Shown: positions 18,319-28,051 of the stretch, in pieces
Layout: each line of letters opens with the position of its first letter
Position numbering within the stretch: the stretch's first letter is position 1
Assembly (NCBI RefSeq): GCF_024198255.1
Contig: NZ_JAJVKW010000006.1
Span: 62,001 to 126,000 of the forward strand
DNA length: 64,000 bases
Reading direction: 5' to 3'
Source: Myxococcus guangdongensis
GTDB lineage: Bacteria; Myxococcota; Myxococcia; Myxococcales; Myxococcaceae
Notes under the pieces: generated by a model
Told to the model about the DNA's origin: nothing
The model's input: the letters and a program-made list of their open reading frames with translations, nothing else
Database searches by the model: none
Program-made: the position numbers and the translations under genes

Positions 18319-19122
18319 CTAATCCAATCGGCGGTGTCGCAGGCAGGGCAGGTCGCGTCGGATTCGGTTCAGGAGCTCAGGGTCGACCGGCGCCACGGCC
18401 AGTCCCTCGCCCTCCGAGGCGCGCGCCGTCACCAGCCCCCACGGGTCCACCACCATGGCGTGGCCATACGTGAGCCGCTGCGCCGAGTGCCGGCCTCCCT
18501 GGGCGGGCGCCAGCACGTACGCCTGGTTCTCGATGGCCCGAGCCCGCAGCAGCACCTCCCAGTGGTCCTTCCCGGTCATCATCGTGAATGCCGCGGGGAC
18601 GGCCAGCAGCGTCGCCCCATCCTTCGACAGCCGCCGGTAGAGCTCCGGGAAGCGCAGGTCGTAGCAGATGGACATCCCCAGCCGACCCACCGGTGTATCC
18701 GCCGCCACCACATCCGTCCCGGGCGCGACCGCCGCGGACTCCTGGTAGGTCGCACCATCGCCTACCTCCACGTCGAACAGGTGCATCTTGCGGTAGACGC
18801 CCAGGCGCTCACCCTCGGGCCCGAACAGGACGCTGGTGTTGTAGAGCCGACCGCCGGGCGCCCCCGCCTCCAGGACGCTGCCGGACAGCAGCGTCACTTT
18901 CAGCTCCCGGGCCAACTGCGCCATCCGGGACAGGGTGGGGCCCTCCAGCGTCTCCGCGGCGCCCGCGCGCTCGGCCTCTGGCCCCATCCAGGAGAAGTTC
19001 TCTGGCAGGCCCACCAGCCGGGCGCCCAGCTCACTGGCCCGTCGGACGAGCCGGGTGGCGACTTCCAGGTTGTGGGCCTTGTCCGCGGTGGACACCATCT
19101 GGGCGGCGGCGATGAGGTGCAT
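18319..19122 (-). CDS. Nitrilase-superfamily amidohydrolase (Nit/omega-amidase type)
   Basis: 267 residues. The Cys-Glu-Lys triad is complete: Glu41 in GLPENFSW, Lys112 in YRKMHLFD, Cys153 in SICYDLRFPE. The short length and YDLRFPELYR point to the Nit1/Nit2 branch, which hydrolyses deaminated glutathione or alpha-ketoacid amides; the exact substrate cannot be told. A TATAAC box (minus strand, 19134-19129) lies only six bases before the ATG, which would give a leaderless mRNA. It is separated by 12 bases from the FecR gene start, so it may be the first gene of that transcript. Confidence 0.88.
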   Translation of the reverse strand: MHLIAAAQMVSTADKAHNLEVATRLVRRASELGARLVGLPENFSWMGPEAERAGAAETLEGPTLSRMAQLARELKVTLLSGSVLEAGAPGGRLYNTSVLFGPEGERLGVYRKMHLFDVEVGDGATYQESAAVAPGTDVVAADTPVGRLGMSICYDLRFPELYRRLSKDGATLLAVPAAFTMMTGKDHWEVLLRARAIENQAYVLAPAQGGRHSAQRLTYGHAMVVDPWGLVTARASEGEGLAVAPVDPELLNRIRRDLPCLRHRRLD

Positions 19123-19128
19123 GGGCCC

Positions 19129-19134
19129 GTTATA
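19129..19134 (-). promoter_or_regulatory. -10 box suggesting a leaderless nitrilase transcript
   Basis: The palindrome GTTATAAC places TATAAC on the minus strand, followed by six bases (gggccc) and the ATG at 19122. Transcription would start at or next to the A of the ATG. No convincing -35 is visible 17 bases upstream. Confidence 0.3.
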
Positions 19135-19220
19135 ACGCCCGTCCCGCGCATGGAACCCCTGGGAATTCCTGGTCCTGTTGGGCAGGTTTCAAGGGGCCCG
19201 AGAGGGAGCGTCCTTCCTTT

Positions 19221-19239
19221 ACACCCCTCTGGGGGGTGT
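19221..19239 (+). promoter_or_regulatory. Hairpin in the rimP-nusA-infB leader
   Basis: ACACCCC (19221-19227), a five-base loop and GGGGTGT (19233-19239) form a perfect 7-bp stem about 90 bases before rimP. It could be a leader structure of the operon or a stop for upstream transcription; there is no U-run. Nothing stronger stands out in the nitrilase-rimP gap. Confidence 0.3.
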
Positions 19240-19331
19240 GTTACGGACGCGCCCGACATTTTTCGATGTGCACCTCGAAAAGTGGGCCGCCGTGCCCGCT
19301 TTTCGCGTTTTTGGAGTCTGGTTTCCCGGTT

Positions 19332-19817
19332 ATGTCGGAGAAGAACCTCAAGCAGACGGTGGAGGAGCGGGCGAGCGCGGTGCTCGACCCCATCGTTGCG
19401 GGCGAGGGCCTGGAGCTCGTGGACCTGGAGTTCGTCCGGGAGCGCGAGGGGTGGGTGCTTCGGCTCTTCATCGACAAGCCAGGGGGCCGGGTGGGACTGG
19501 ACGAGTGCAGTCAGGTTTCCCGCGCGGTGGACCCGATGCTGGACGTGGAGGACTTCATCCCCCACGAGTACAGCCTCGAGGTCTCCAGCCCTGGTGTGGA
19601 CCGGCCGCTGAAGAAGCCGGCGCACTTCGAGCGGGTGGTCGGTCAGCGGGTGAAGGTGAAGACCTTCGGACCGTTGGGCGAGCCTCCGCGCAAGAACTTC
19701 GCCGGCACGCTGGCCGGGGTGGCGGGCGACGGCATCTCGGTGGAGGTGGAAGGCGCCGGAACCTTCCACATCCTCTTCAAGGACATCGCGAAGGCGAACC
19801 TGGAGTTCGAGTTCTAG
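19332..19817 (+). CDS. rimP: Ribosome maturation factor RimP
   Basis: 161 residues from ATG 19332; an earlier in-frame start at 19236 would add 32 residues without family similarity. RimP helps 30S assembly, in the S12 region. The family pattern is clear: VLDPIVAGEGLELVDLEFVRE, LRLFIDKPGGRVGLDEC, YSLEVSSPGVDRPLKKP and a C-terminal SH3-like barrel. It opens the conserved rimP-nusA-ylxR-infB order. Confidence 0.96.
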   Translation: MSEKNLKQTVEERASAVLDPIVAGEGLELVDLEFVREREGWVLRLFIDKPGGRVGLDECSQVSRAVDPMLDVEDFIPHEYSLEVSSPGVDRPLKKPAHFERVVGQRVKVKTFGPLGEPPRKNFAGTLAGVAGDGISVEVEGAGTFHILFKDIAKANLEFEF

Positions 19818-19877
19818 ACGTCGACATACAGGGCACCCTGCCGCGCGGGGGGCCCGTGGCCCATTCAGGAGAAGACC

Positions 19878-21578
19878 ATGCCCACGCAGCAAGCCAACCC
19901 GAGCGTCAACCTCAACCTCGTCCTGGACCAGGTCGCCAAGGACAAGGGCATCGACCGGGCTGTGCTGATTGCCACCCTCGAGGATGCGATGAAGACCGCG
20001 GCCAAGAAGCACTTTGGCCAGGACCGCAACCTCGAGGCCAAGTACGACCCCGAGAAGGGCGTGGTGGAGCTGTTCCAGGCCATCACCGTGGTGGAGGAGA
20101 TCACCGACCCCGTGCAGGCGGTGAACCAGATCACCCTCGGTGAGTCCCACAAGAAGGGCATGGAGGTGGAGCCCGGCGACGAGCTCGTCTTCCAGATCTT
20201 CTACCGGGACGAGGACGCCAACGAGGCCAAGGCCCAGGACGACCAGTACGGCGACATCCTGCGCCTGAAGACCTTCCGCCGCGGCTTCGGCCGCATCGCC
20301 GCGCAGACGGCCAAGCAGGTCATCCTGCAGCGCACCCGCGACGCCGAGCGCGAGAACGTCTTCAACGAGTACAAGGACCGCAAGAACGAGATCGTCACCG
20401 GCATCGCCCGCCGGTTCGAGCGCGGCAACATCATCGTGGACCTGGGCCGCGCCGAGGCCGTCCTGCCGGTGCGCGAGCAGGTCCCGCGTGAGACGTACCG
20501 CCCCGGCGACCGCGTCCAGGCCTACGTGCTGGACGTGCTGCGCGAGTCCAAGGGCCCGCAGATCGTCCTGTCCCGCGCGTCCGTGAACCTGCTCACCAAG
20601 CTGTTCGAGATGGAGGTGCCCGAAATCGCCGAGGGCATCGTCGTCATCGAGGCCGCCGCGCGCGAGCCGGGTGGCCGCGCCAAGATCGCCGTCTCCAGCC
20701 GGGACTCCGACGTGGACCCGGTGGGCGCGTGCGTGGGCATGAAGGGCAGCCGCGTGCAGGCGGTGGTGCAGGAGCTGCGCGGGGAGAAGATCGACATCGT
20801 CCCGTACGATGAGGATCCGGCGCGCTTCGTGTGCTCGGCCCTGGCCCCCGCGGAGGTCAGCCGCGTCATCATCGACGAGGCCAACCACGCCATGGAGCTC
20901 ATCGTCCCGGACGACCAGCTCAGCCTGGCCATCGGCCGTCGCGGCCAGAACGTGCGCCTGGCGGCCCAGCTGACGGGCTGGAAGCTGGACATCAACAGCG
21001 AGAGCCGCGTGCGGGAGATGCGCGAGTTCGCCAGCCGCTCGCTGGGCGCGCTGCCGGGCGTCAACGAGATGCTGGTGGAGACGCTCTACGCGCATGGCTT
21101 CCGCCAGGCCCGGGACGTGGCCGAGGCCAACGCGGAGATGCTGGCGCAGATCCCCGGCGTGGATCCCGCCCGCGTGCCCTCCATGCAGGAGGCCGCCCGG
21201 AAGCGGATGGTCGAAGACCAGGCGGAGCTGTCCCGCATGGATTATGAAAGGGAGCAGGCCCGCATCGCCGAGGCGCGCCGCCACCCCGACGAGCTGAACC
21301 AGTCCGAGCGGATGGCGCGCGTGCGCGGCGTTGGCGAGAAGACCATCGAGCAGCTGCAGTCGTCCGGCTACCGCACGGTGGAGGACATCGCCAACGAGAA
21401 GGACCTCGCGAAGCTGGGCGACGTCCCGGGTGTGGGCATCAAGAAGGCCCGCCAGCTCAAGAGCGCGGCGGAGAACTACCTGGTGGAGGAGGCCAAGCTG
21501 CGCGCGGAGCTGAACGCCGAGCGCGGTATTTCGGCGGCGACCCTGGACGGTGGCGCGGAAGCCACCAAGTCGCCGTAA
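19878..21578 (+). CDS. nusA: Transcription elongation/termination factor NusA
   Basis: 566 residues; AGGAG precedes the ATG. NusA binds RNA polymerase and nascent RNA, promotes pausing and termination and takes part in antitermination. Domains in order: N-terminal polymerase-binding domain (1-125), S1 (about 135-205, [21 protein letters not shown]), KH1 and KH2 ([38 protein letters not shown]) and a C-terminal extension with helix-hairpin-helix repeats ([33 protein letters not shown]) that resembles NusA acidic-repeat regions. It lies 60 bases after rimP in the same unit. Confidence 0.97.
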   Translation: MPTQQANPSVNLNLVLDQVAKDKGIDRAVLIATLEDAMKTAAKKHFGQDRNLEAKYDPEKGVVELFQAITVVEEITDPVQAVNQITLGESHKKGMEVEPGDELVFQIFYRDEDANEAKAQDDQYGDILRLKTFRRGFGRIAAQTAKQVILQRTRDAERENVFNEYKDRKNEIVTGIARRFERGNIIVDLGRAEAVLPVREQVPRETYRPGDRVQAYVLDVLRESKGPQIVLSRASVNLLTKLFEMEVPEIAEGIVVIEAAAREPGGRAKIAVSSRDSDVDPVGACVGMKGSRVQAVVQELRGEKIDIVPYDEDPARFVCSALAPAEVSRVIIDEANHAMELIVPDDQLSLAIGRRGQNVRLAAQLTGWKLDINSESRVREMREFASRSLGALPGVNEMLVETLYAHGFRQARDVAEANAEMLAQIPGVDPARVPSMQEAARKRMVEDQAELSRMDYEREQARIAEARRHPDELNQSERMARVRGVGEKTIEQLQSSGYRTVEDIANEKDLAKLGDVPGVGIKKARQLKSAAENYLVEEAKLRAELNAERGISAATLDGGAEATKSP

Positions 21579-21598
21579 GCTAGAAGAGGAGAGGGGAC

Positions 21599-21877
21599 GT
21601 GGGGCGCCCGACTGGCCGCTCGGAGCCAGCAACAAGCGCGGAGTCAGGCCCGGTCCGGATGTGCGTCGGATGCGGGTCCAAGCGACCGCAAGCAGAGCTC
21701 ACCCGGTTCGTGGTAGGCCCCGGGGGCGCCATCGTGGTGGACAGGGAGCGGCGGCTGCCCGGACGGGGCGCCTACCTGTGCGGTGTCGGTTGCATGACGG
21801 CAGCGCTGAAGCGGAAGGCATTTGCAAGAGCCTTTCGCGGGAAGGCGGGGTTGTTAGACCCGTCGCAGCTCGGGTAG
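21599..21877 (+). CDS. ylxR: YlxR family (DUF448) RNA-binding protein
   Basis: 92 residues from GTG 21599, preceded by a GGAG site. The domain signature is MCVGCGSKRPQAELTRFV and RRLPGRGAYLC. This small basic protein lies between nusA and infB in most bacteria; in Bacillus it affects rnpB and other transcription, and the exact role here is not known. The place 20 bases after nusA fits the usual operon. Confidence 0.92.
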   Translation: MGRPTGRSEPATSAESGPVRMCVGCGSKRPQAELTRFVVGPGGAIVVDRERRLPGRGAYLCGVGCMTAALKRKAFARAFRGKAGLLDPSQLG

Positions 21878-22014
21878 GCAGAGCAGCCTGCGCCATGAGG
21901 GCGGAGGGGTGTTGGGGGGGAGTGGGTGTTAAGGACCACTCGCACACATTTTCGGGTTTGAGCTAGGGTGCTGCGCCCCGGAGTCGCCGGGTGCGGCAGG
22001 CCAACAAGGGCAAT

Positions 22015-25000
22015 ATGTCGAAGAAGCGCGTCCACGAAATCGCCAAGGAGCTCAAGGGCCACGGCATTGAGCTCGACAACAAGGAGGTCGTAAACGAGCT
22101 GTCCGCGCTCGGGTACGACGTCAAGAGCCATTCGTCCTCCCTCGATGACGACCAGGCGACCGCCGCCGTCCAGAAGATCCTGGACAAGCGCAAGCCGAAG
22201 CAGGCCGCGCCCCCCGTGACGGCGAAGGGGTTCGTGGTGCGCCGCAAGGTGGGCCCGCCCGCGGGTTCGCCCGGTGACGGGGGTTTCGAGTCCCAGTCGG
22301 CCGATGCCGGGTACGAAGGTGTGCCCGAGTCCGCGCCGCCCGAGGCTCCGCCCCAGGCCGCCACCCACACCATCGAAGCGGCTGCGCCGACCGTCGAGGA
22401 GCCCCCTCGCCACGTCGAGCCGCCCGCTCCCGTCGTCGAGTCGGCTCCCGCCCCCGTGGCGGAGACGGCTCCCGTCGCCGCCGCGCCCGTGACTCCGCCC
22501 GCCACCCCGGTGGCCGAGTCGCCCGCGCCCGTCGCACCCCCTGTCGCAGCCGAGGCCCCCAAGGCCCCGGTCGAGGCGCCTCGCGCGCCTGTCGCCCCTC
22601 CCGCTGCCGCCGCGCAGCCTCGTCCCCCTTCTCAGGAGAGTACCCACTTGCCCCAACCCCCTCCGCGCTCGCCGGTTCCGCCGACTGTCCGGACGCCTTC
22701 CTCCCCGTCTTCGTCCGCGACGGTCGTGTCCCGAGGCCCCGCGCCGGGCTATGGGCAGCGGAGCGGTCCTCCGGGCAATCGCCCGGGCGGCCCCGGTGGT
22801 CCGGGTGGACGTCCCGGTGGTCCGGGTGGTCCGGGTGGACGTCCCGGTGGTCCGGGCGGTCCGGGTGGACGTCCCGGTGGTCCGGGCGGTCCGGGTGGGC
22901 GTCCCGGTGGTCCGGGCGGTCGTCCCAGCTATCCGTCGTACCAGGGCCAGGGCGCGCGTCCCGGCCAGGGCCCGGTGCGTCCCAGCACGTCTCCGACGGC
23001 GCAGGCCTCGGCCGGCGGCACGGCGGCGCCCCAGGGTCCCACCATCATGGTGGGCGGTGTTCCCCACGCGCAGGTGACCCCGACGGGTGGCCAGGCGCGG
23101 CCCACGGCCACGCAGGCCGTCGTCATCTCGCGCCCGCTCATCCAGGTGCGGCGCGTGACGCCCACCGCGGGTCAGGCCAAGCAGTACCCCATGGCGCCGG
23201 GCCGCGCGGGCATCCCCGAGCGGCGTGAGTACAAGGTGGTCCCGGACCACCTCGGCCGTGGCCGCGAGCTGGTGGACGTCTCCAAGAACAAGGAGCGGGG
23301 CCAGCGCAAGCGCACCAGTGGCGATACGACCAGCGTGTCCAAGCAGGAACTGACGGACATGGTCTGGGGCCGCGTCACCATCCCCATCCGTGGCAAGAAG
23401 CGCAAGCCCACGAAGAAGGGCGCCAAGACGCAGATCACCCAGATGGCCGAGGAGAAGAAGGTCATCAAGCTGCAGGAGGGCATCTCCGTGTCCGACCTGG
23501 GCCAGCGCATGGGTGTGCGCACCGCGGAGATCATCAAGAAGCTGATGGGCCAGGGGAAGATGGCCACGGCGAACCAGATGGTGGACGCCGACACCGCGGA
23601 GATCCTCGCCACCGACTACGGGTGGAAGGTCGAGCGCGTGGGCTTCGAGGTGGAGGACTACCTGCCCGAGGTGGAGGCCCGTCCCGAGGACGAGCGTCCG
23701 CGCCCGCCGGTCGTCACCATCATGGGCCACGTCGACCACGGCAAGACGAGCCTCCTGGACGCCATCCGCAGCGCCAACGTGGCGTCGGGCGAGGCGGGCG
23801 GCATCACCCAGCACATCGGCGCGTACAGCATCACCACCGCGCGCGGTGACGTCACCTTCCTGGATACCCCGGGTCACGAGGCCTTCACGTCCATGCGCGC
23901 CCGCGGCGCCAACGTGACGGACATCGTGGTGCTGGTGGTGGCCGCCGACGACGGCGTGATGCCGCAGACGGTGGAGGCCATCAAGCACGCGAAGGCGGCC
24001 GAGGTGCCCATCGTCGTCGCCATCAACAAGATGGACGTGCCCGGCGCCAACCCGGACCGCGTGAAGAAAGACCTGGCCAACCACGAGCTCACCCCGGAAG
24101 AGTGGGGCGGCGACACCATCATGGTGCCCGTGTCGGCCAAGACGAAGCAGAACCTGGACCTGCTGCTGGAGAACCTGGCGCTGCAGGCCGAGGTCCTCGA
24201 GCTCACGTCCAACCCGAACCGTCCGTCGGTCGGCGCCATCATCGAGGCCAAGCTGGACCGCGGCCGTGGCCCGGTGGCCACGGTGCTGGTGCAGGAGGGC
24301 ACGCTCAAGCTGGGCGACGCCGTCGTCACCGGCTCGCACTACGGCCGTGTTCGCGCGATGAACAACAGCCGTGGCGAGCAGGTGAAGGAAGTCAAGCCGG
24401 GCTACTGCGCGGAGGTCATCGGCCTGTCCGGTGTCCCCAGCGCGGGCGACGCCATCAACGTGGTGGCGGACGAAAAGGCGGCCAAGCAGATCGCCGAGCA
24501 CCGCAACATGAAGGAGCGGCAGACCGAGCTGTCCAAGGTCAGCCGCGAGTCCCTGGAGCAGCTGTTCGCCAAGACGAAGGCGGGCGGTGGACCCAAGGAG
24601 CTGCGCGTCGTCATCAAGGCGGACGTGCAGGGCTCGGCGGAGGCCGTCAAGCAGGCCGTCCAGAAGCTGTCCACGCACAAGGTCAAGGTGGAGATCGTCC
24701 ACACGGGCGTGGGCGCCATCACCGAGGGCGACGTGATGCGGGCGGCCGCCTCCAAGGGCGTGGTGCTCGGCTTCAACGTGAACCCGGAGTCCGGCGCGGA
24801 GGCCGCGGCCAAGGCGCAGGAAGTCACCCTGCAGAGCTACTCCATCATCTACGAGCTCATCGATGGGGTGCGCTCGCAGATGGAGGGCCTGCTGGAGCCC
24901 ATCCGCACGGAGAAGAAGCTGGGCCGCGCGGAGGTCCGCAACACCTTCAACGTCCCCCGCCTGGGCACCATCGCCGGCGCGGCGGTGCTGGATGGTGTGA

Positions 25001-25209
25001 TGAAGCGTGGCGCCTTCGTTCGCCTCATGCGCGAGAACAAGCAGCTGTTCTCCGGCAAGATGGCGTCGCTGCGGCGCTTCAAGGACGACGTCAAGGAGGT
25101 CGCGCAGGGCTTCGAGTGCGGTATCGGCATCGAGAGCTTCAATGACCTCAAGGCCGGCGACATCATCGAGGCCTACGAGATCGAGGAGACCCGGCAGAGC
25201 CTCACCTAG
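22015..25209 (+). CDS. infB: Translation initiation factor IF-2
   Basis: 1,064 residues from ATG 22015, which gives the family start [15 protein letters not shown]; an in-frame GTG eight codons earlier is less likely. IF-2 places fMet-tRNA on the 30S subunit and promotes subunit joining with GTP hydrolysis. Order: IF2_N domain, a very long Pro/Ala linker with a Gly-Arg-Pro repeat, a second IF2_N domain ([20 protein letters not shown]), then the GTPase: GHVDHGKT at 571-578, DTPGHE, NKMD, SAKTK. Domains II, III and IV follow. The linker makes it longer than the ~890-residue E. coli protein, as in other myxobacteria. Confidence 0.98.
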   Translation: MSKKRVHEIAKELKGHGIELDNKEVVNELSALGYDVKSHSSSLDDDQATAAVQKILDKRKPKQAAPPVTAKGFVVRRKVGPPAGSPGDGGFESQSADAGYEGVPESAPPEAPPQAATHTIEAAAPTVEEPPRHVEPPAPVVESAPAPVAETAPVAAAPVTPPATPVAESPAPVAPPVAAEAPKAPVEAPRAPVAPPAAAAQPRPPSQESTHLPQPPPRSPVPPTVRTPSSPSSSATVVSRGPAPGYGQRSGPPGNRPGGPGGPGGRPGGPGGPGGRPGGPGGPGGRPGGPGGPGGRPGGPGGRPSYPSYQGQGARPGQGPVRPSTSPTAQASAGGTAAPQGPTIMVGGVPHAQVTPTGGQARPTATQAVVISRPLIQVRRVTPTAGQAKQYPMAPGRAGIPERREYKVVPDHLGRGRELVDVSKNKERGQRKRTSGDTTSVSKQELTDMVWGRVTIPIRGKKRKPTKKGAKTQITQMAEEKKVIKLQEGISVSDLGQRMGVRTAEIIKKLMGQGKMATANQMVDADTAEILATDYGWKVERVGFEVEDYLPEVEARPEDERPRPPVVTIMGHVDHGKTSLLDAIRSANVASGEAGGITQHIGAYSITTARGDVTFLDTPGHEAFTSMRARGANVTDIVVLVVAADDGVMPQTVEAIKHAKAAEVPIVVAINKMDVPGANPDRVKKDLANHELTPEEWGGDTIMVPVSAKTKQNLDLLLENLALQAEVLELTSNPNRPSVGAIIEAKLDRGRGPVATVLVQEGTLKLGDAVVTGSHYGRVRAMNNSRGEQVKEVKPGYCAEVIGLSGVPSAGDAINVVADEKAAKQIAEHRNMKERQTELSKVSRESLEQLFAKTKAGGGPKELRVVIKADVQGSAEAVKQAVQKLSTHKVKVEIVHTGVGAITEGDVMRAAASKGVVLGFNVNPESGAEAAAKAQEVTLQSYSIIYELIDGVRSQMEGLLEPIRTEKKLGRAEVRNTFNVPRLGTIAGAAVLDGVMKRGAFVRLMRENKQLFSGKMASLRRFKDDVKEVAQGFECGIGIESFNDLKAGDIIEAYEIEETRQSLT
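22781..22923 (+). repeat. Gly-Pro-Gly-Gly-Arg coding repeat in the IF-2 linker
   Basis: Bases cgtcccggtggtccgggtgg and near copies recur five to six times here and encode [10 protein letters not shown]. The repeat keeps the frame and lies in the flexible linker before the GTPase, where length variation would be tolerated. Confidence 0.8.
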
Positions 25210-25320
25210 TCACAGCTCGACCGAGTCCTCTTCGCCTCCGGGAAGGCCCCACCTTCCCGGAGTGGTTTCGCCCGGGAGACCTCGCGGCTTCGCGCGGTCT
25301 CCCGAGGCCGGGGGATTGGC

Positions 25321-25938
25321 ATGTTCGTGGGTGTCGCACGTCTGACCCTCCAGATTCCGGAGAGCGGCTCGCTGAAGTCGAAGCGGCAGGTGCTCCGCCG
25401 GGTGATGGACCGGGTGAAGGCTCGCTTCAATGTGGCCATGGCGGAGGTGGAGGACCAAGACCTCTGGCAGAAGGCCACGCTCGCTCTCTCGGTGGTGGGC
25501 AATGAACGCCGCCATGTGGACGAGCAGCTCGAGAAGGTCATCCACTTCATCGAGGAGATGTACGTCGCCCCGCTGATGTCGCGGGAGACGGAGATACTCG
25601 CCTTCGGAGACCAGCTCTTCGCGGGAGGCCCTTCGCAGGCTTCCTCGCTCGGGGCGAAGTCCGCGCGGCAGGTGTTGGACGAGGAGGACGAGGCGCTGTC
25701 TCCGGAGGAGGCGGCGGCCGAGTCGGAGGCGGCGATTGCCCGCTTCCTCAGGGGTGAGCGGGCTTCGTTGGCGGAAGCCGAGGGGCTGGGAGATTGGGAG
25801 CGCCGTCATGACGGCGACAACGACGGTGGCCCCGGTACGGGCCGCCCGTCTCCGTCGGGCGGTGGACGGATGACGCTGGACGAGGCACGGGTTCGAGCCC
25901 GCGCCCTGCGCAACCCGCGAGACTGGGAGAAGAAATGA
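25321..25938 (+). CDS. DUF503 (YlxP-like) protein with C-terminal extension
   Basis: 205 residues. The N-terminal ~95 residues match DUF503/YlxP ([45 protein letters not shown]), a small fold often found between infB and rbfA in Gram-positives and others. The remaining ~110 residues are acidic, then Gly/Asp/Arg-rich, and end [10 protein letters not shown] cannot assign them. The stop overlaps the rbfA start by four bases. The role is unknown, though the place suggests ribosome biogenesis. Confidence 0.85.
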   Translation: MFVGVARLTLQIPESGSLKSKRQVLRRVMDRVKARFNVAMAEVEDQDLWQKATLALSVVGNERRHVDEQLEKVIHFIEEMYVAPLMSRETEILAFGDQLFAGGPSQASSLGAKSARQVLDEEDEALSPEEAAAESEAAIARFLRGERASLAEAEGLGDWERRHDGDNDGGPGTGRPSPSGGGRMTLDEARVRARALRNPRDWEKK

Positions 25939-26294
25939 CGACGCATTCCCGACCTGAGCGAGTGGGGCAGGAAATCCAGGCGGCCCTCGGGGCCCTGCTC
26001 GCGAGGGGCGAGCTGAGGGACCCCCGCATCGGCTTCATCACGATTACCGGCGTGAAGGTCTCCCCGGACCTTCGCGTGGCCCGTGTCTTCTATTCGATGA
26101 TGGGCACGGCGGAGGAGCGCTCCGAGACGCAAAAGGGGCTGGAGGCGGCCAAGGGCTTCGTGCGCCGCGCCGTCACGGAGGCCGTGAACCTGCGGGTGTC
26201 GCCCGAGGTCTTCTTCTCCTTCGACGAGTCGGTCGGCGAGGGAGACAAGATCGACCGTCTGCTGCGCGAGGTCCGGAGCAAGGAAGGCTGGTAG
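25935..26294 (+). CDS. rbfA: Ribosome-binding factor A
   Basis: 119 residues with an ATGA overlap to the gene before. RbfA binds the 30S subunit near helix 1 of 16S rRNA and acts in its late maturation. The KH-like core shows as [38 protein letters not shown] with ARVFYSMMG after it. The length and operon position are usual. Confidence 0.95.
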   Translation: MTTHSRPERVGQEIQAALGALLARGELRDPRIGFITITGVKVSPDLRVARVFYSMMGTAEERSETQKGLEAAKGFVRRAVTEAVNLRVSPEVFFSFDESVGEGDKIDRLLREVRSKEGW

Positions 26295-26326
26295 TTCTGG
26301 CGCCAGCCCCACAATATTGAGCGGAC

Positions 26327-27199
26327 ATGGACGGCGTCCTCGTCATCGACAAGCCCACTGGCCCCACGTCCTTCGACGTGGTGCGACAGGTGCGCTCACT
26401 GCTCAAGCTGAAGAAGGTGGGCCACACGGGGACCTTGGACCCCATGGCCACCGGGGTGCTGCCCCTGTGTCTGGGGGAGGCCACCAAGGTCGCGGGCTTC
26501 ATCACCGAAGGCGACAAGGCCTACGACGCCACGGTGCGCCTGGGCGCGGAGACGGACACCCAGGACGCGGAAGGCCAGGTGACGGCCCGGGCGCCTGTGC
26601 CCTCGCTGACGCCCGCGCTGCTGGAGGCCGCGCTCGCGCGCTTCCGGGGGCCCTTCGAGCAGGTTCCGCCCATGTATTCGGCGGTGAAGGTGGCCGGCAA
26701 GCGGCTGTACGAGCTGGCCCGCGCGGGTGAAGAGGTGGAGCGCGCCGCCCGGCAGGTGACGGTGTACGAGCTGGTGCTGCGCGACTTCTCCGCGGACCGG
26801 CTCCACCTGTCCGTGCGTTGCTCCAAGGGCTTCTTCGTGCGCACCCTGGCTTTCGATCTGGGCCGCGCGCTGGGCTGCGGGGCGCACCTGGAAGCGCTGC
26901 GTCGCACCTCCAGCGGGCCCTTCACGCTGGCGCGGGCGCTGCCCCTGACGGACGTGGCGTCCCTGGCGAAGGAGGGCCTCCTGGCCCCCCGGCTGGTGTC
27001 GCTCTCCGACGCGCTGGTGGACATGCCCGAGGTGCGGGTGAACGCGGACGAGGCGCGCCGGGTCTCCCACGGCGTCCCGGTGGAGGTGCCCGCCTCGCTC
27101 AAGCCGGGGCGCGTGCGGGTGATGGGACCGGACGGCGCGCTGCTCGCCGTGGCCGAGGGCGTGGGGGGGCGGCTCCGCTACCTGCGGGTGCTCGTCTAG
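26327..27199 (+). CDS. truB: tRNA pseudouridine55 synthase TruB
   Basis: 290 residues. It isomerises U55 in the T-loop of tRNAs. Catalytic Asp38 lies in GHTGTLDPMATGVL; VLVIDKPTGPTSFDVV and KAYDATVRLGAETDTQD are also family marks. The C-terminal domain (VDMPEVRVNADEARRVSHG) matches the PUA-like part. It is the last gene before the separate rpsO promoter. Confidence 0.97.
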   Translation: MDGVLVIDKPTGPTSFDVVRQVRSLLKLKKVGHTGTLDPMATGVLPLCLGEATKVAGFITEGDKAYDATVRLGAETDTQDAEGQVTARAPVPSLTPALLEAALARFRGPFEQVPPMYSAVKVAGKRLYELARAGEEVERAARQVTVYELVLRDFSADRLHLSVRCSKGFFVRTLAFDLGRALGCGAHLEALRRTSSGPFTLARALPLTDVASLAKEGLLAPRLVSLSDALVDMPEVRVNADEARRVSHGVPVEVPASLKPGRVRVMGPDGALLAVAEGVGGRLRYLRVLV

Positions 27200-27271
27200 A
27201 CGTCCGTCGCCCTGGGTTGTGCGTCTTCTCACGCTCCCAGGGCCGGGGGGCGCACGGGCAGGCGTCCAAGG

Positions 27272-27300
27272 TTGACCCTGGGTAGGGTGAAGCTTATAAG
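27272..27300 (+). promoter_or_regulatory. Promoter of rpsO(-pnp)
   Basis: TTGACC (27272-27277), a 17-base spacer and TATAAG (27295-27300): the best sigma70-type promoter in the window. Transcription would start near 27307, giving a leader of ~100 bases before rpsO. It lies 73 bases after the truB stop, so ribosomal protein S15 and PNPase can be expressed apart from the upstream operon. Confidence 0.65.
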
Positions 27301-27409
27301 CCCCCCGCTCGTTAGAAGCATGAGCATGAGACCCGGTCTGTACCCCTCCGCGGACCTGGGTGACTCAAGTGGTATCCACGCCGGAGCGGGACAGAAGGAC
27401 GAGAATCAC

Positions 27410-27679
27410 ATGTCGCTGCATCAGGAGCGCAAGTCGGAGCTGGTGACGAAGTTCAGGACCCACGAGTCTGACACCGGGTCCCCCGAGGTGCAGGTGGCGC
27501 TGCTGTCCGAGCGCATCAACATGCTCACCGAGCACTTCAAGACGCACAAGAAGGACCACCACTCCCGCCGCGGTCTGCTGAAGCTGGTCGGTCAGCGTCG
27601 TCGGCTTCTGGACTACCTGAAGTCGAAGGACGTCACCCGCTACAAGAAGCTCATCGAGGGCCTCGGCATACGCAAGTAG
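27410..27679 (+). CDS. rpsO: 30S ribosomal protein S15
   Basis: 89 residues, exactly the family length, from ATG 27410 with AAGGA upstream. S15 binds helices 20-22 of 16S rRNA early in assembly and bridges to 23S rRNA. Marks: [31 protein letters not shown] (in part), [21 protein letters not shown]. In E. coli S15 represses its own translation by binding the leader; the ~100-base leader here could allow this, but no specific fold was found. Confidence 0.98.
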   Translation: MSLHQERKSELVTKFRTHESDTGSPEVQVALLSERINMLTEHFKTHKKDHHSRRGLLKLVGQRRRLLDYLKSKDVTRYKKLIEGLGIRK

Positions 27680-27696
27680 GCATCTCGGCAGCAAAC

Positions 27697-27721
27697 GGGG
27701 CGCTGGTTCAACCAGCGCCCC
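27697..27721 (+). terminator. Hairpin after rpsO
   Basis: GGGGCGCTGG, loop TTCAA, CCAGCGCCCC: a perfect 10-bp stem 17 bases after the rpsO stop. It is followed by CGCGCGTTTG, so the U-run is poor. It may attenuate transcription into pnp or act as a processing or stability element between rpsO and pnp. Confidence 0.6.
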
Positions 27722-27810
27722 GCGCGTTTGAGAAGGACGAAGCAGTTGAGTCGCGGTGGGTGGTGGCGGGCGAGGGAGTGGTGCCGTCGGAGGTTTTGGT
27801 TTCCGTTCGG

Positions 27811-27842
27811 ACCGGCTGACCTGGGGTGCGAGGTCGGCCGGT
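27811..27842 (+). promoter_or_regulatory. Long hairpin in the pnp leader
   Basis: ACCGGCTGACC (27811-27821) pairs with GGTCGGCCGGT (27832-27842), 11 bp with one G-U pair and a 10-base loop. The rpsO-pnp gap is 372 bases, long for this compact region. In E. coli the pnp leader folds into an RNase III-cut stem used for autocontrol by PNPase; this element is in the right place for the same logic, which is an inference. Confidence 0.4.
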
Positions 27843-28051
27843 GCGATCAGGGATCAAAAGTTCCGAGACATCCCTCCGGCGCTCCGCAAGCGCCCTTCCG
27901 CAGTACAGGCTGGCGGTTGCCTGTCATGTGCCTTTTCGGGCCTTGGCGACCGCTCATACACCCCGAGGGCCCTCCCGGGGTGCCTGGTCCATTGTGTCGG
28001 ACCGGGTGCGTGCGGTGGGGTCCTCGCCCGAAGAAATACCGAGGCAAGGAC

